13,224 nt of DNA from a bacterium (GTDB lineage: Bacteria > Chlamydiota > Chlamydiia > Chlamydiales > 2-12-FULL-49-11), in NCBI GenBank assembly GCA_022600215.1, contig JAHZKV010000103.1, positions 1-13,224 on the forward strand. The letters are read 5' to 3'. Every line of letters begins with the position of its first letter. The first letter of the stretch is position 1. A model generated the notes under the pieces. The model was not told where the DNA came from and ran no database searches. It saw only the letters and a list, made by a program, of their open reading frames with translations. Below, one piece after another: positions 5,784-12,642 of the stretch. Both the position numbers and the translations under genes were made by a program.

Positions 5784-6593
5784 ATGAAGAAATTTAATAT
5801 CGTAATTACTAATGATGACAGTGTATATGCCCCAGGTATTTTCCACCTCTACAAAGCACTCTCCTCTATTGCAAACGTCACCGTTGTGGCGCCTGCAGAA
5901 GATCAGTCTTGTAAAGGCGTTGGCGTCTCTTTACCAAAATCTCGCATGATCGAAGCAGAAGAGATCTCTTGGGAAGGCGAAGAGGTAAAAGTATGGAAAG
6001 TATTTGGCACCCCTGCTGATTGCACTAAATTTGCCCTCCACTACCTTTGCAGCGAAAAGCCAGACTTTATCATCTCAGGAATCAATAATGGTTCCAATGC
6101 AGGAAGAAATGTCTTATATAGCGGCACAGTTGGTGCTACGGTCCAAGCAACTTTTGCCGGAGTTCCAGGTATTGCCTTTTCTGCCATGTATGATGAAGGC
6201 GAAGAAAAATTTGCCAAAGCAGAGCAATTTATCCCAAGTATTGTAGAGCACTTTCATGAACACCCTATCCCCGCAGGAACATTAATGAATGTAAACTTCC
6301 CTGCGCACAAAGTGGATGGCATGAAAGGATTTTCTCTTGCAAAACAGGGCAAAAGCTTTTGGGATCTAAAGGTTGGAAGTGATACAGATTTAAAAGGTAC
6401 CACCAACTACCCTCTTGTGGAAGAATGGGACCACCATGACGAAGAAGAAAACAGCGATATTCACCTCTTAACCGAAGGATTTATCACCTGCGTTCCTATT
6501 CATGTACAAGATCTTACCGATCATAAGCACCACAATGACCACAAAAAAGATTTTGAAAAACTCAACAAACTCCATTTTTCAGAAACTTTTTAA
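5784..6593 (+). CDS. surE: 5'/3'-nucleotidase SurE
   Basis: A 269-residue SurE-family phosphatase, which dephosphorylates nucleoside monophosphates using a divalent metal. The metal-site residues are all present: the Asp pair in TNDDSVYAPGI (D11, D12), Ser in APAEDQS (S42), and Asn in SGINNGSNAG (N101), followed by the conserved YSGTVGA (112-118). The usual NDDG is NDDS here, a small deviation. The C-terminus ends in a His/Lys/Asp-rich stretch (DHKHHNDHKK) not typical of the family core. An ATG at 5760 is also in frame, but AAGGAG at 5771-5776 sits 7 nt before 5784, and family N-termini start right at this strand. The stop overlaps the stop of the opposite-strand lipoprotein gene by 4 nt. Confidence 0.9.
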   Translation: MKKFNIVITNDDSVYAPGIFHLYKALSSIANVTVVAPAEDQSCKGVGVSLPKSRMIEAEEISWEGEEVKVWKVFGTPADCTKFALHYLCSEKPDFIISGINNGSNAGRNVLYSGTVGATVQATFAGVPGIAFSAMYDEGEEKFAKAEQFIPSIVEHFHEHPIPAGTLMNVNFPAHKVDGMKGFSLAKQGKSFWDLKVGSDTDLKGTTNYPLVEEWDHHDEEENSDIHLLTEGFITCVPIHVQDLTDHKHHNDHKKDFEKLNKLHFSETF

Positions 6594-6967
6594 GGTTTTT
6601 TGACATTTAGATGTTTATCGAGCTTGTGTAAACTTTCTCGTTGAATCTCAAATAGAAGCGCTCTGGCCCCTTCTATTTCATAAAGCCTGACATATTGATC
6701 ACGAAGAGCATCACTATAAAAGCTATCAGGGACAAGATCTCCCTCCTCTTCCTCATAGTGACTTGCCTCTATCATCACATATACAAGCTGGTTATATTTT
6801 TTTTTGAGACTCCCTTTTTTTGCTTCCAGCTCCTCTAGCGAGGTAACCCCCTCTAACTCTTCTACTAAATTTCTAACAATAGAAACGCCCTCCACTCGCC
6901 ATTCAGAAAGGGTTGAAGGGCTACAAGAGACCAAAAAAAGGAGGATTAAAAGAAAATATCGTTTCAT
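6590..6967 (-). CDS. Small putative lipoprotein
   Basis: A 125-residue protein with a lipoprotein signal peptide: MKRY, a hydrophobic run (residues 5-13), and a lipobox ending LVSC with the modified Cys at position 15. The mature part (about 110 residues) is helical and highly charged (LEELEGVTSLEELEAKKG, EEEEGD), and may form short coiled coils. I recognise no family. It would be anchored to a membrane facing the periplasm. It has no Shine-Dalgarno sequence; a TATAAT box ends only 7 nt before the ATG, so the transcript may be leaderless. It is convergent with surE, sharing the TTAA that forms both stop codons. Confidence 0.65.
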   Translation of the reverse strand: MKRYFLLILLFLVSCSPSTLSEWRVEGVSIVRNLVEELEGVTSLEELEAKKGSLKKKYNQLVYVMIEASHYEEEEGDLVPDSFYSDALRDQYVRLYEIEGARALLFEIQRESLHKLDKHLNVKKP

Positions 6968-6974
6968 TCTAACA

Positions 6975-7002
6975 ATTATACTTGCAAATATATTTAGATC
7001 AA
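6975..7002 (-). promoter_or_regulatory. Promoter of the lipoprotein gene (possibly leaderless)
   Basis: On the minus strand TTGATC (7002-6997) and a perfect TATAAT (6980-6975) are separated by 16 nt. The ATG at 6967 lies 7 nt beyond the -10 box, about where transcription should begin. It overlaps the plus-strand tRNA promoter. Confidence 0.5.
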
Positions 7003-7011
7003 GGTTACAAT
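6982..7011 (+). promoter_or_regulatory. Putative promoter of the tRNA-Val/Asp pair
   Basis: TTGCAA (6982-6987) and TACAAT (7006-7011) are spaced by 18 nt. Transcription would begin near 7018, about 40 nt before tRNA-Val. It is interleaved with the divergent promoter of the lipoprotein gene. Confidence 0.4.
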
Positions 7012-7057
7012 GTTACTCACATTTTGCATCGACTGGATCGATACAGAATCTATACGA

Positions 7058-7129
7058 GGGCGTATAGCTCAGTGGTAGAGCACCTGTCTTACACACAGGC
7101 GGTCAGAGGTTCAAATCCTCTTGCGCCCA
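7058..7129 (+). tRNA. tRNA-Val (TAC)
   Basis: The acceptor stem GGGCGTA (7058-7064) pairs with TGCGCCC (7122-7128), with discriminator A at 7129. The D arm AGCTCAGTGGTAGAGC, anticodon stem CCTGT/ACAGG with loop CTTACAC giving anticodon TAC, and T loop GGTTCAAATCC are clear. CCA is not encoded. tRNA-Asp follows after 10 nt, so the two are surely co-transcribed. Confidence 0.96.
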
Positions 7130-7139
7130 AAACTCTTTT

Positions 7140-7213
7140 GCGGGAGTAGTTCAATTGGTTAGAGCACCAGCCTGTCACGCTGGAAGTTGAGGGTTCGAGC
7201 CCCTTCTCTCGCG
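7140..7213 (+). tRNA. tRNA-Asp (GTC)
   Basis: The acceptor stem GCGGGAG (7140-7146) pairs with CTCTCGC (7206-7212), with discriminator G at 7213 as expected for tRNA-Asp. The anticodon stem CCAGC/GCTGG carries loop CTGTCAC, giving anticodon GTC. The T loop reads GGTTCGAGCC. CCA is not encoded. No hairpin terminator was seen after it. Confidence 0.96.
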
Positions 7214-7295
7214 CACTTTATTTACACAAATCTTTCACTATCAACCCTTTTTTCTTTCTCTTTACAAGATATATTCCTTTGTGGAATGTAAAGTT

Positions 7296-7952
7296 ATGTG
7301 TTTTTCAGCAGAAGCAAGTTTTATCGCATCGGCCGTCTTAATAGGAACCGGTGCCTATACCATAAAAAGAACCTTATCGTCTAAGGATCACTCTTTTATG
7401 CTAGTTGCGCTTATTCCTCTACTATTTGGAATCCAGCAACTCAGCGAAGGATTTGTATGGCTTTTTCTTGGGAAAGACCCCAACCTCGATCAGGTCCTCT
7501 CCTACATCTTTCTATTCTTTGCATTTTTTCTGTGGCCTGTTTGGGTTCCTCTCTCTCTTGGAGTCTTTGATCATCCACGAAAAAAGTTCTTCTATGTCAC
7601 TGCTTTTTGTGGACTGCTCTATGGCCTTGCCCTCTATGGATCTCCATTTTTCTATAAAACCTCTTTCCACCTGGAGATATGCGCCCACAGTATCTGCTAC
7701 CAAATTCATCACCCCCTATTCAATAAATGGGGAGTATCGCTGTATTTCCTCTTTACCATTGTCCCTTTCCTTGTAGCAAAATCCATGCGCATCAAATTTC
7801 TTGGGATTTGCATTGCAATTTCAGCGATGGCAACAGCCTTCTTCTACTTAAAAGCTTTTACCTCTGTTTGGTGCTTTTTCTCTGCAGCAATCTCCATCTA
7901 CGTTGGATACCTCGCCTACAATCTAGAACGCATCACCAAAGATACGGAGTAA
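7296..7952 (+). CDS. DUF6629-family membrane protein
   Basis: A 218-residue multi-pass membrane protein beginning MCFSAEASFIASAVLIGTG, the hallmark N-terminus of the DUF6629 family, whose function is unknown. About seven hydrophobic segments can be counted, including residues 8-23, 35-57, 68-90, 98-115, 144-160, 165-185 and 188-206, with short polar links. A loop near residues 117-140 has two Cys and several His (EICAHSICYQIHH), as if exposed outside the membrane. An in-frame GTG at 7281 would add five residues, but the family starts at MCFSA, so the ATG at 7296 is preferred. The weak GGA at 7283-7285 is part of a small hairpin. It lies after the tRNA pair. Confidence 0.75.
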   Translation: MCFSAEASFIASAVLIGTGAYTIKRTLSSKDHSFMLVALIPLLFGIQQLSEGFVWLFLGKDPNLDQVLSYIFLFFAFFLWPVWVPLSLGVFDHPRKKFFYVTAFCGLLYGLALYGSPFFYKTSFHLEICAHSICYQIHHPLFNKWGVSLYFLFTIVPFLVAKSMRIKFLGICIAISAMATAFFYLKAFTSVWCFFSAAISIYVGYLAYNLERITKDTE

Positions 7953-7992
7953 AACCTTTTCTTAAATTGATATTTTATCGTACTATATTTAC

Positions 7993-8199
7993 ATGATCTT
8001 AATAGCAACATGTATCCACTCCGCTTTACTTCCAGCCACAAATAAGCAAGTGCAAGAGACATTCCCTGAAATTTGGGAAGTACTTTGCAATGCTGAAACA
8101 AAATCTTCTCTTGAAATTAATGAAAAAATGGACTACTGTGTATTCACAATAAAAGAGAGAAAAGCTTGTGAAAGTAAGGCCCCCATCCAAGAGTTTTAA
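7993..8199 (+). CDS. Doubtful small ORF upstream of yitT
   Basis: A 68-codon frame opening with ATG and running 32 nt into yitT in another frame. The inferred peptide has a credible soluble composition (TNKQVQETFPEIWEVL, NEKMDYCVFTIKERK) and contains four Cys. It has no Shine-Dalgarno sequence and no family I recognise. It fills most of the 215-nt gap between the DUF6629 gene and yitT. It may be a real small protein, a remnant of a longer gene, or chance. Confidence 0.25.
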   Translation: MILIATCIHSALLPATNKQVQETFPEIWEVLCNAETKSSLEINEKMDYCVFTIKERKACESKAPIQEF

Positions 8200-9076
8200 A
8201 AGTTTACTTAAAACGTATTCCATGATTATCCTTGGAGCGCTCCTTACCGCTATTTCTATCGAACTCTTCCTCTACCCAAACAGCTTAATTGATGGCGGTA
8301 TTGTGGGTATCTCTTTGATCATCGGACGCTATACAAAACCAGACCTTATCCCCCTCTACTTTTTCTTTTTAAACCTACCCTTTATATACCTCTCCTACAA
8401 ACACATACGTAAATCCTTCATCATTCCAATGGGTGTGGCTATTGTCTTTTTTACCATCTTTTTAGCTTTGTTAAAAAATGGCCCAAAATTCCATGGAGAT
8501 CCCCTAGAAATTATTGTCCTTGGTGGTGCCATCCTTGGTATTGGAGTAGGACTTATCATCCGCTTTGGTGGATGCTTAGATGGCAGTGAGATTTTAGGTA
8601 TTATCTTTAACAAGCGCTACGGCTATACCGTAGGACAAGTGGTGCTTATCTTTAATATCTTTGTTTTTGCAGGATATGCTCTCATTTCCCTTGATTGGCA
8701 CGTAGGAGTAAAGTCCCTCCTTACCTATATTGTCGCCTTCAAGATGATTGATCTGGTAATTGTAGGTCTTGATGAGATCAAATCCGTATCAGTAATTTCA
8801 GGAAAATCGGAAGAGATCGCGAAAAAAGTACTTAAAGAGCTGGGCCTTGGCCTAACCGTTACCCCAGGACGTGGTGGCTTTTCTGGAAGCAATACTGATA
8901 TCCTTAATATCATTGTGGAAAGATTGGATTTAGCTGAATTGAAAGATCTCATCCTCGACACCGATCCTAAAGCTTTTATCTCCATCACCAATGTATATGA
9001 AGTATTGTATGGATCTACCGCCTACTCCAAGGCAAAACTGAGAAGTAAACGATCGCGCCGCACGGCAAAAAAATAA
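8168..9076 (+). CDS. YitT-family membrane protein (DUF161 + DUF2179)
   Basis: A 302-residue protein with the two-part structure of the YitT family. An N-terminal membrane domain of about five helices (residues 16-200) carries the conserved LFLYPNSLIDGGIVGISLI (31-49) and the RFGGCLDGSEILGI segment. A soluble C-terminal DUF2179 domain (about 205-285) has GLTVTPGRGGFSG (about 229-241) and DPKAFISITN. The family is widespread and its substrate unsettled. Translation appears to begin at GTG 8168, preceded by a weak GAGAG; a later ATG at 8222 would remove the basic N-terminus and is less likely. The C-terminal tail is very basic (KAKLRSKRSRRTAKK). Its stop codon overlaps the Shine-Dalgarno sequence of the next gene. 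Confidence 0.85.
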   Translation: MKVRPPSKSFKSLLKTYSMIILGALLTAISIELFLYPNSLIDGGIVGISLIIGRYTKPDLIPLYFFFLNLPFIYLSYKHIRKSFIIPMGVAIVFFTIFLALLKNGPKFHGDPLEIIVLGGAILGIGVGLIIRFGGCLDGSEILGIIFNKRYGYTVGQVVLIFNIFVFAGYALISLDWHVGVKSLLTYIVAFKMIDLVIVGLDEIKSVSVISGKSEEIAKKVLKELGLGLTVTPGRGGFSGSNTDILNIIVERLDLAELKDLILDTDPKAFISITNVYEVLYGSTAYSKAKLRSKRSRRTAKK

Positions 9077-9088
9077 GGAGTACCTCCT
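9076..9088 (+). promoter_or_regulatory. Shine-Dalgarno hairpin between yitT and the next gene
   Basis: AGGAG (9076-9080), TAC loop, CTCCT (9084-9088): a 5-bp stem that would hide the ribosome binding site directly before the ATG at 9089. The yitT stop codon (9074-9076) touches the stem, so ribosomes finishing yitT could open it. Confidence 0.4.
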
Positions 9089-10003
9089 ATGGCTGTTTTA
9101 CCAGTTTCTGGCACAAGCGTTCCCTCTATTTGGGGAAATGCACCACAAAGATATCGAATCCTCACCATAGGCAGCGCTCTCACTGTCGCTCTTGTTATCA
9201 TCACCTACTGCGCCTATCGCTTTATCCAACACCTAAGAGACCCTCAAGGAACAAGACACCTATTCAAAGAAATAGCTGTAGATAAAACTACACCTAAGTA
9301 TCAAAAATACCTTGGTCGTTACAAAAAACTTTTAATAGATTTAGGCTATCCAGAAGACACTCCTGTTAACAGCAAAACCCTTTTTGTTGCCTTAAAAGCC
9401 CTTGAAATAAGATGGCACACTCCCTGGCTGGCAAACACTTGGGCTATTGACTACAAAAAACACCTCATCCACGTAGCTCTCCCTGAACAAGTAGATCTTA
9501 TTACACTTGGAGAATGGGGTGCATACTTCGCTTATCCAAATGAGAATACCCTTCCAACTGTTAATCGCTTGATAGATCACCTACCTACAGTTGGATTCCA
9601 ATTTATAGGCCACCGCCCAGTAATACCAGCCCCAACCCTAGGGACCTTTTTACTCGCGTTGGATTCAATTAATGAAGACATAGAGCATAATGAATCGAAT
9701 AAACCAGAAAATCAATACAAGTTACTTGCTGCTTTAAATTGTCATGGAACATCTAATACCGTACTCATAAATCGTCAAAGCTTTGATATAAGAACACCGC
9801 CCCCTCTTGATGATGATGTTGATGACAATAACTACTGGATGAGTCTTTGGTTATTCCAATATTATTACTTAGGTGAAAGCTTTAACTCAAAAGACGGGGA
9901 ACTTTTCTATGATCTACGAATGGAATTTAAAAGGAAGCATCCTGAATTAGATACAACTGCGATTGATGAAGACTACCGATTTAACCCTCCAACTGAAGCT
10001 TAA
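9089..10003 (+). CDS. Single-pass membrane protein of unknown function
   Basis: A 304-residue protein with one clear transmembrane segment (residues 24-46, ITIGSALTVALVIITYCAY-like) after a short polar N-terminus without a cleavage motif, followed by a soluble domain of about 255 residues. The soluble part has mixed helix and strand, a conserved-looking RWHTPWLANTWAIDY region (about 111-125), and an acidic DDDVDDNN patch (about 243-250). I do not recognise the family; it may be specific to this lineage. AAGGAG at 9075-9080 is an ideal ribosome binding site, but it lies in a hairpin and overlaps the yitT stop, so the two genes are probably translated together. The gene converges with rmlA, with only 14 nt between the stops. 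Confidence 0.6.
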   Translation: MAVLPVSGTSVPSIWGNAPQRYRILTIGSALTVALVIITYCAYRFIQHLRDPQGTRHLFKEIAVDKTTPKYQKYLGRYKKLLIDLGYPEDTPVNSKTLFVALKALEIRWHTPWLANTWAIDYKKHLIHVALPEQVDLITLGEWGAYFAYPNENTLPTVNRLIDHLPTVGFQFIGHRPVIPAPTLGTFLLALDSINEDIEHNESNKPENQYKLLAALNCHGTSNTVLINRQSFDIRTPPPLDDDVDDNNYWMSLWLFQYYYLGESFNSKDGELFYDLRMEFKRKHPELDTTAIDEDYRFNPPTEA

Positions 10004-10014
10004 GTCGGGTAGTC
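9971..10014. repeat. Inverted repeat over the convergent gene ends
   Basis: GACTACC (9971-9977) pairs with GGTAGTC (10008-10014), and two further pairs form if one G is bulged. The loop is about 30 nt. It spans the 3' end of the membrane protein gene and reaches to just before the rmlA stop. It could be a shared terminator stem, but there is no T tract. Confidence 0.3.
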
Positions 10015-10017
10015 TAT

Positions 10018-10878
10018 CTACAGTGATATGATTTTATGGCCATAACCACTTTTTTCTAAAGAAAGGCAAAGTTCTTGCAGCTGGTCATGATTGATCCATC
10101 CATTTTGATAGGCAATTTTTTCAATAGCTCCCACCAAGAAGCCTTTCTCTTGCTGCTCTTTTACAAAGCATGCCGCCTCAAGCAAGGCATCAAAGCCTCC
10201 GGTATCAAACCAGGTGACCCCTTCACCAAAGATAGAGACGTGCAGCTCTTCTTTTTCTAGATAGATATTATTAATGTCCGTAATCTCCAGCTCACCACGA
10301 TGGGAAGGCTTTACCTCTTTGGCAATCTCTACCACGTCGTTATCATAAAAATAAAGACCCGTCACGGCTAAATTCGTTGGTGGCTCTTTTGGTTTTTCTA
10401 AAAGCTTTATCACTTTACCATTTTCATCTTGATGTACCACCCCATATTTTTCTGGAGCGGCGACCTCTTTTGCAAAAACAGTAGCACCACGAGTATCAAG
10501 CTCAGGATTTTTCAAGAGCGATTCCAATCCCTCTCCGCAAAAGATATTATCACCAAGTACTAAAGTTACCGAAGAATTTCCAATAAACTCTTCCCCTAGA
10601 ATAAAAGCTTCACTTATCCCTTTTGGGTCAGACTGCACTTTATAAGAAAGGCTCATCCCCAATTTACTACCATCTCCCAAGAGCTGCTCAAAGCGAGGCC
10701 TCTCTTGCTCGGTAGTGATAATAAGCACCTCGCGTATTCCTGCAAGCATGAGGGTAGAGAGTGGATAATATACCATCGGCTTATCATACACAGGGAGGAG
10801 CTGCTTTGATATCGCTCTTGTAAGAGGAAAAAGGCGCGTTCCCAGACCGCCTGCTAAAATGATGCCCTTTCTATTCAT
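10018..10878 (-). CDS. rmlA: Glucose-1-phosphate thymidylyltransferase
   Basis: A 286-residue nucleotidyltransferase, close to the usual 290 of RmlA/RfbA, which joins glucose-1-phosphate and dTTP to make dTDP-glucose, the first step toward dTDP-L-rhamnose and related sugars. Landmarks are the nucleotide loop ILAGGLGTRLFPLT (7-20), SKQLLPVYDKPMVYYP (24-39), the metal Asp in VLGDNIFCG, EKPKEP, and HRGELEITDINN, with the C-terminal AYQNGWI and SGYGHKI typical of RmlA. The ATG overlaps the accC stop as ATGA (4 nt), with AAGG just upstream, so it is the last gene of the efp-accB-accC operon. No rmlB, rmlC or rmlD is in the window, so the final sugar is unknown. Confidence 0.93.
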   Translation of the reverse strand: MNRKGIILAGGLGTRLFPLTRAISKQLLPVYDKPMVYYPLSTLMLAGIREVLIITTEQERPRFEQLLGDGSKLGMSLSYKVQSDPKGISEAFILGEEFIGNSSVTLVLGDNIFCGEGLESLLKNPELDTRGATVFAKEVAAPEKYGVVHQDENGKVIKLLEKPKEPPTNLAVTGLYFYDNDVVEIAKEVKPSHRGELEITDINNIYLEKEELHVSIFGEGVTWFDTGGFDALLEAACFVKEQQEKGFLVGAIEKIAYQNGWINHDQLQELCLSLEKSGYGHKIISL

Positions 10879-12224
10879 ACCTTCACTTCCTGTCTAGAAT
10901 CAATGGTGGTGATATTATGTCGATTTTCTACAAATTCTTTGTCTTCCAGCATAGCGATGTGGAAAGGGATGGTAGAATCTATCCCCTCTATTTGAAATGC
11001 CTGCAAAGCGCGTTTAGCGCGAACAATCACCTCTTCCCGAGAATCTCCCCTCACAATTAATTTCGCAATCATCGAGTCATAATAAGGGGAAATGTAGGAT
11101 CCAGAAAAAGCTGCGCTATCAAAACGAATATGCGCCCCCAGCGGCGGAACAAAGTGGGTAATCAACCCAGGGCTCGGACGAAAATGGAGCGATGGATTTT
11201 CTGCATTGATACGAAACTGCATCACATGACCGCATTTCTTTTCCACTTGCTCTTGCGTGATAGGTAGCTTTTTTCCAAGAGCTACACCAATTTGCATAGC
11301 GACCAGATCTACCCCAAAAAGCTCTTCGGTAATGGTGTGCTCCACTTGGACGCGAGTATTTACCTCCATAAAATAAAAGCTCCCATCCTCTTCCAGCAAA
11401 AACTCCACCGTCGCCAACGAAAAATAGCCTACCTTCTTACAAAGCGCTACCGCTGCCCTGCAAATCTCTTCTTGTTTACTTTTGTGAATAGCAAGAGATG
11501 GCGCCTCTTCAATCAATTTCTGTCTACGTCTTTGCAGCGTGCAATCCCTTTCATACAAGTGAATCACATTGCCATATCCATCTCCAATCACCTGCACTTC
11601 GACATGTTTAGGAGAAACAATCTTTTTTTCTAAATAAATAGCATCATCGCCGTAGCAAAGCATTGCCTCTTTTTGCGCAGCATAAAAGGCTGCTTCAAAT
11701 TCCTCTGCTTTTTCTACCAGCCGAATTCCTTTTCCACCACCACCAGAAGCAGCTTTGACTAAGAGTGGAAATCCAATTTCTTTTGCTTGTAGAAGCGCCT
11801 CATCCACGCTGCAAACTTTATCTACCGTTCCAGGAATAGCGGGACAACCTGCAGCCCTTGCAGCTTTTTTGGCCTCCACTTTATTTCCCAGAGAGCGAAT
11901 TAAATCAGAAGAAGGGCCAATAAAAATTAGTCCCGACTTTTCTACTATCTCTGCAAAATCTGCATTTTCACTCAAAAAGCCATAACCAGGATGAATCCCC
12001 TCTGCCCCAGAAATTTCTGCTGCAGCGATGATCCTTGAAATATTTAAGTAGGAATCTTGCACCGAAGCGCCGCCAATACAAATAGCTTTATCGGCAAGCT
12101 GAACGTGAAGCGCCTCTTTATCTGCGACGCTATAAATAGCTACAGCCTCTATCCCTAAATCTTGAAGAGCACCAATCACGCGACATGCGATCTCTCCCCT
12201 ATTTGCAACAAGTACCCTTTTCAT
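10875..12224 (-). CDS. accC: Acetyl-CoA carboxylase biotin carboxylase
   Basis: A 449-residue full-length biotin carboxylase, the ATP-dependent subunit that carboxylates biotin on AccB to begin fatty acid synthesis. Domains in order: N-terminal ANRGEIACRV; HPGYGFLSENADFA; ATP-grasp with the glycine-rich ASGGGGKGIR loop; YERDCTLQRRRQK; metal and catalytic residues in FMEVNTRVQVEHTITE; and the C-terminal FRINAENP region. The His of the common QRRHQK is Arg, a position that varies among biotin carboxylases. ATG at 12224 overlaps the accB stop by one base (TGATG) and gives the typical MKRVLVANRG start; GTG at 12227 would add one residue. It overlaps rmlA by 4 nt downstream. Confidence 0.96.
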   Translation of the reverse strand: MKRVLVANRGEIACRVIGALQDLGIEAVAIYSVADKEALHVQLADKAICIGGASVQDSYLNISRIIAAAEISGAEGIHPGYGFLSENADFAEIVEKSGLIFIGPSSDLIRSLGNKVEAKKAARAAGCPAIPGTVDKVCSVDEALLQAKEIGFPLLVKAASGGGGKGIRLVEKAEEFEAAFYAAQKEAMLCYGDDAIYLEKKIVSPKHVEVQVIGDGYGNVIHLYERDCTLQRRRQKLIEEAPSLAIHKSKQEEICRAAVALCKKVGYFSLATVEFLLEEDGSFYFMEVNTRVQVEHTITEELFGVDLVAMQIGVALGKKLPITQEQVEKKCGHVMQFRINAENPSLHFRPSPGLITHFVPPLGAHIRFDSAAFSGSYISPYYDSMIAKLIVRGDSREEVIVRAKRALQAFQIEGIDSTIPFHIAMLEDKEFVENRHNITTIDSRQEVKV

Positions 12225-12640
12225 CACTCCACTGTAAAGAGAGGTTTTCCAAAGTCGACACTCTCTCCATCCTCCACCATTATCTCTTTGATCAATCCCT
12301 CTTGCTCAGCTTTTACTTCATTCATCACCTTCATAGCTTCAATCACGCAAAGGATATCTCCTTTCTTTACACGATCGCCCACCTTCACAAAAGGTTTTGC
12401 AGAGGGAGAGGATGCGCGATAAAATGACCCTACCATCGGGGCATCAATCGTCTTTTCTAAGTTAATATCTGATAATTCCTTCATAGGAGAAAAAGAAGAT
12501 TGCTGCGTAGCTGCTGCTACCGGAGCCACTTTCATTCCTTTCTCCAGCACAATCTCCACATCGCCCTCTTTTATTTCCAGCTTATCGAGCTTTGCTTCTT
12601 GAAAAATAGCTATCACTTCTTTTAGTCTATCTAAATCCAT
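12224..12640 (-). CDS. accB: Biotin carboxyl carrier protein (AccB)
   Basis: A 138-residue BCCP that carries biotin between biotin carboxylase and carboxyltransferase. The N-terminal helix (1-18) and short linker (about 38-62) lead to the C-terminal biotinyl domain with the thumb APMVGSFYRASSP (67-79) and the biotinylation site EAMKVMNE, in which K104 is the target lysine. Val replaces the second Met of the usual AMKMMN. The linker is shorter and less Ala/Pro-rich than in E. coli. An AAAGGAT ribosome binding site precedes the ATG by about 8 nt. It begins 2 nt after the efp stop and runs into accC, so the three genes form one transcription unit. Confidence 0.95.
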   Translation of the reverse strand: MDLDRLKEVIAIFQEAKLDKLEIKEGDVEIVLEKGMKVAPVAAATQQSSFSPMKELSDINLEKTIDAPMVGSFYRASSPSAKPFVKVGDRVKKGDILCVIEAMKVMNEVKAEQEGLIKEIMVEDGESVDFGKPLFTVE

Positions 12641-12642
12641 CG

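Noticed and set aside
8725..8991. 88-codon open frame antisense to yitT
   Set aside because: It lies fully inside a well-supported gene, has no ribosome binding site, and its composition reflects the opposite strand.
11292..11633. 113-codon open frame antisense to accC
   Set aside because: It is a shadow of the conserved accC coding sequence with no recognisable protein features.
10875..12224. QRRRQK in place of QRRHQK in biotin carboxylase as a damaged active site
   Set aside because: This position varies among biotin carboxylases, and all other catalytic and metal residues are present, so the enzyme is probably normal.
12224..12640. AMKVMN instead of AMKMMN at the AccB biotin site as loss of biotinylation
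   Set aside because: The target lysine and flanking Ala-Met are intact, and this Met is substituted in many functional biotin proteins.
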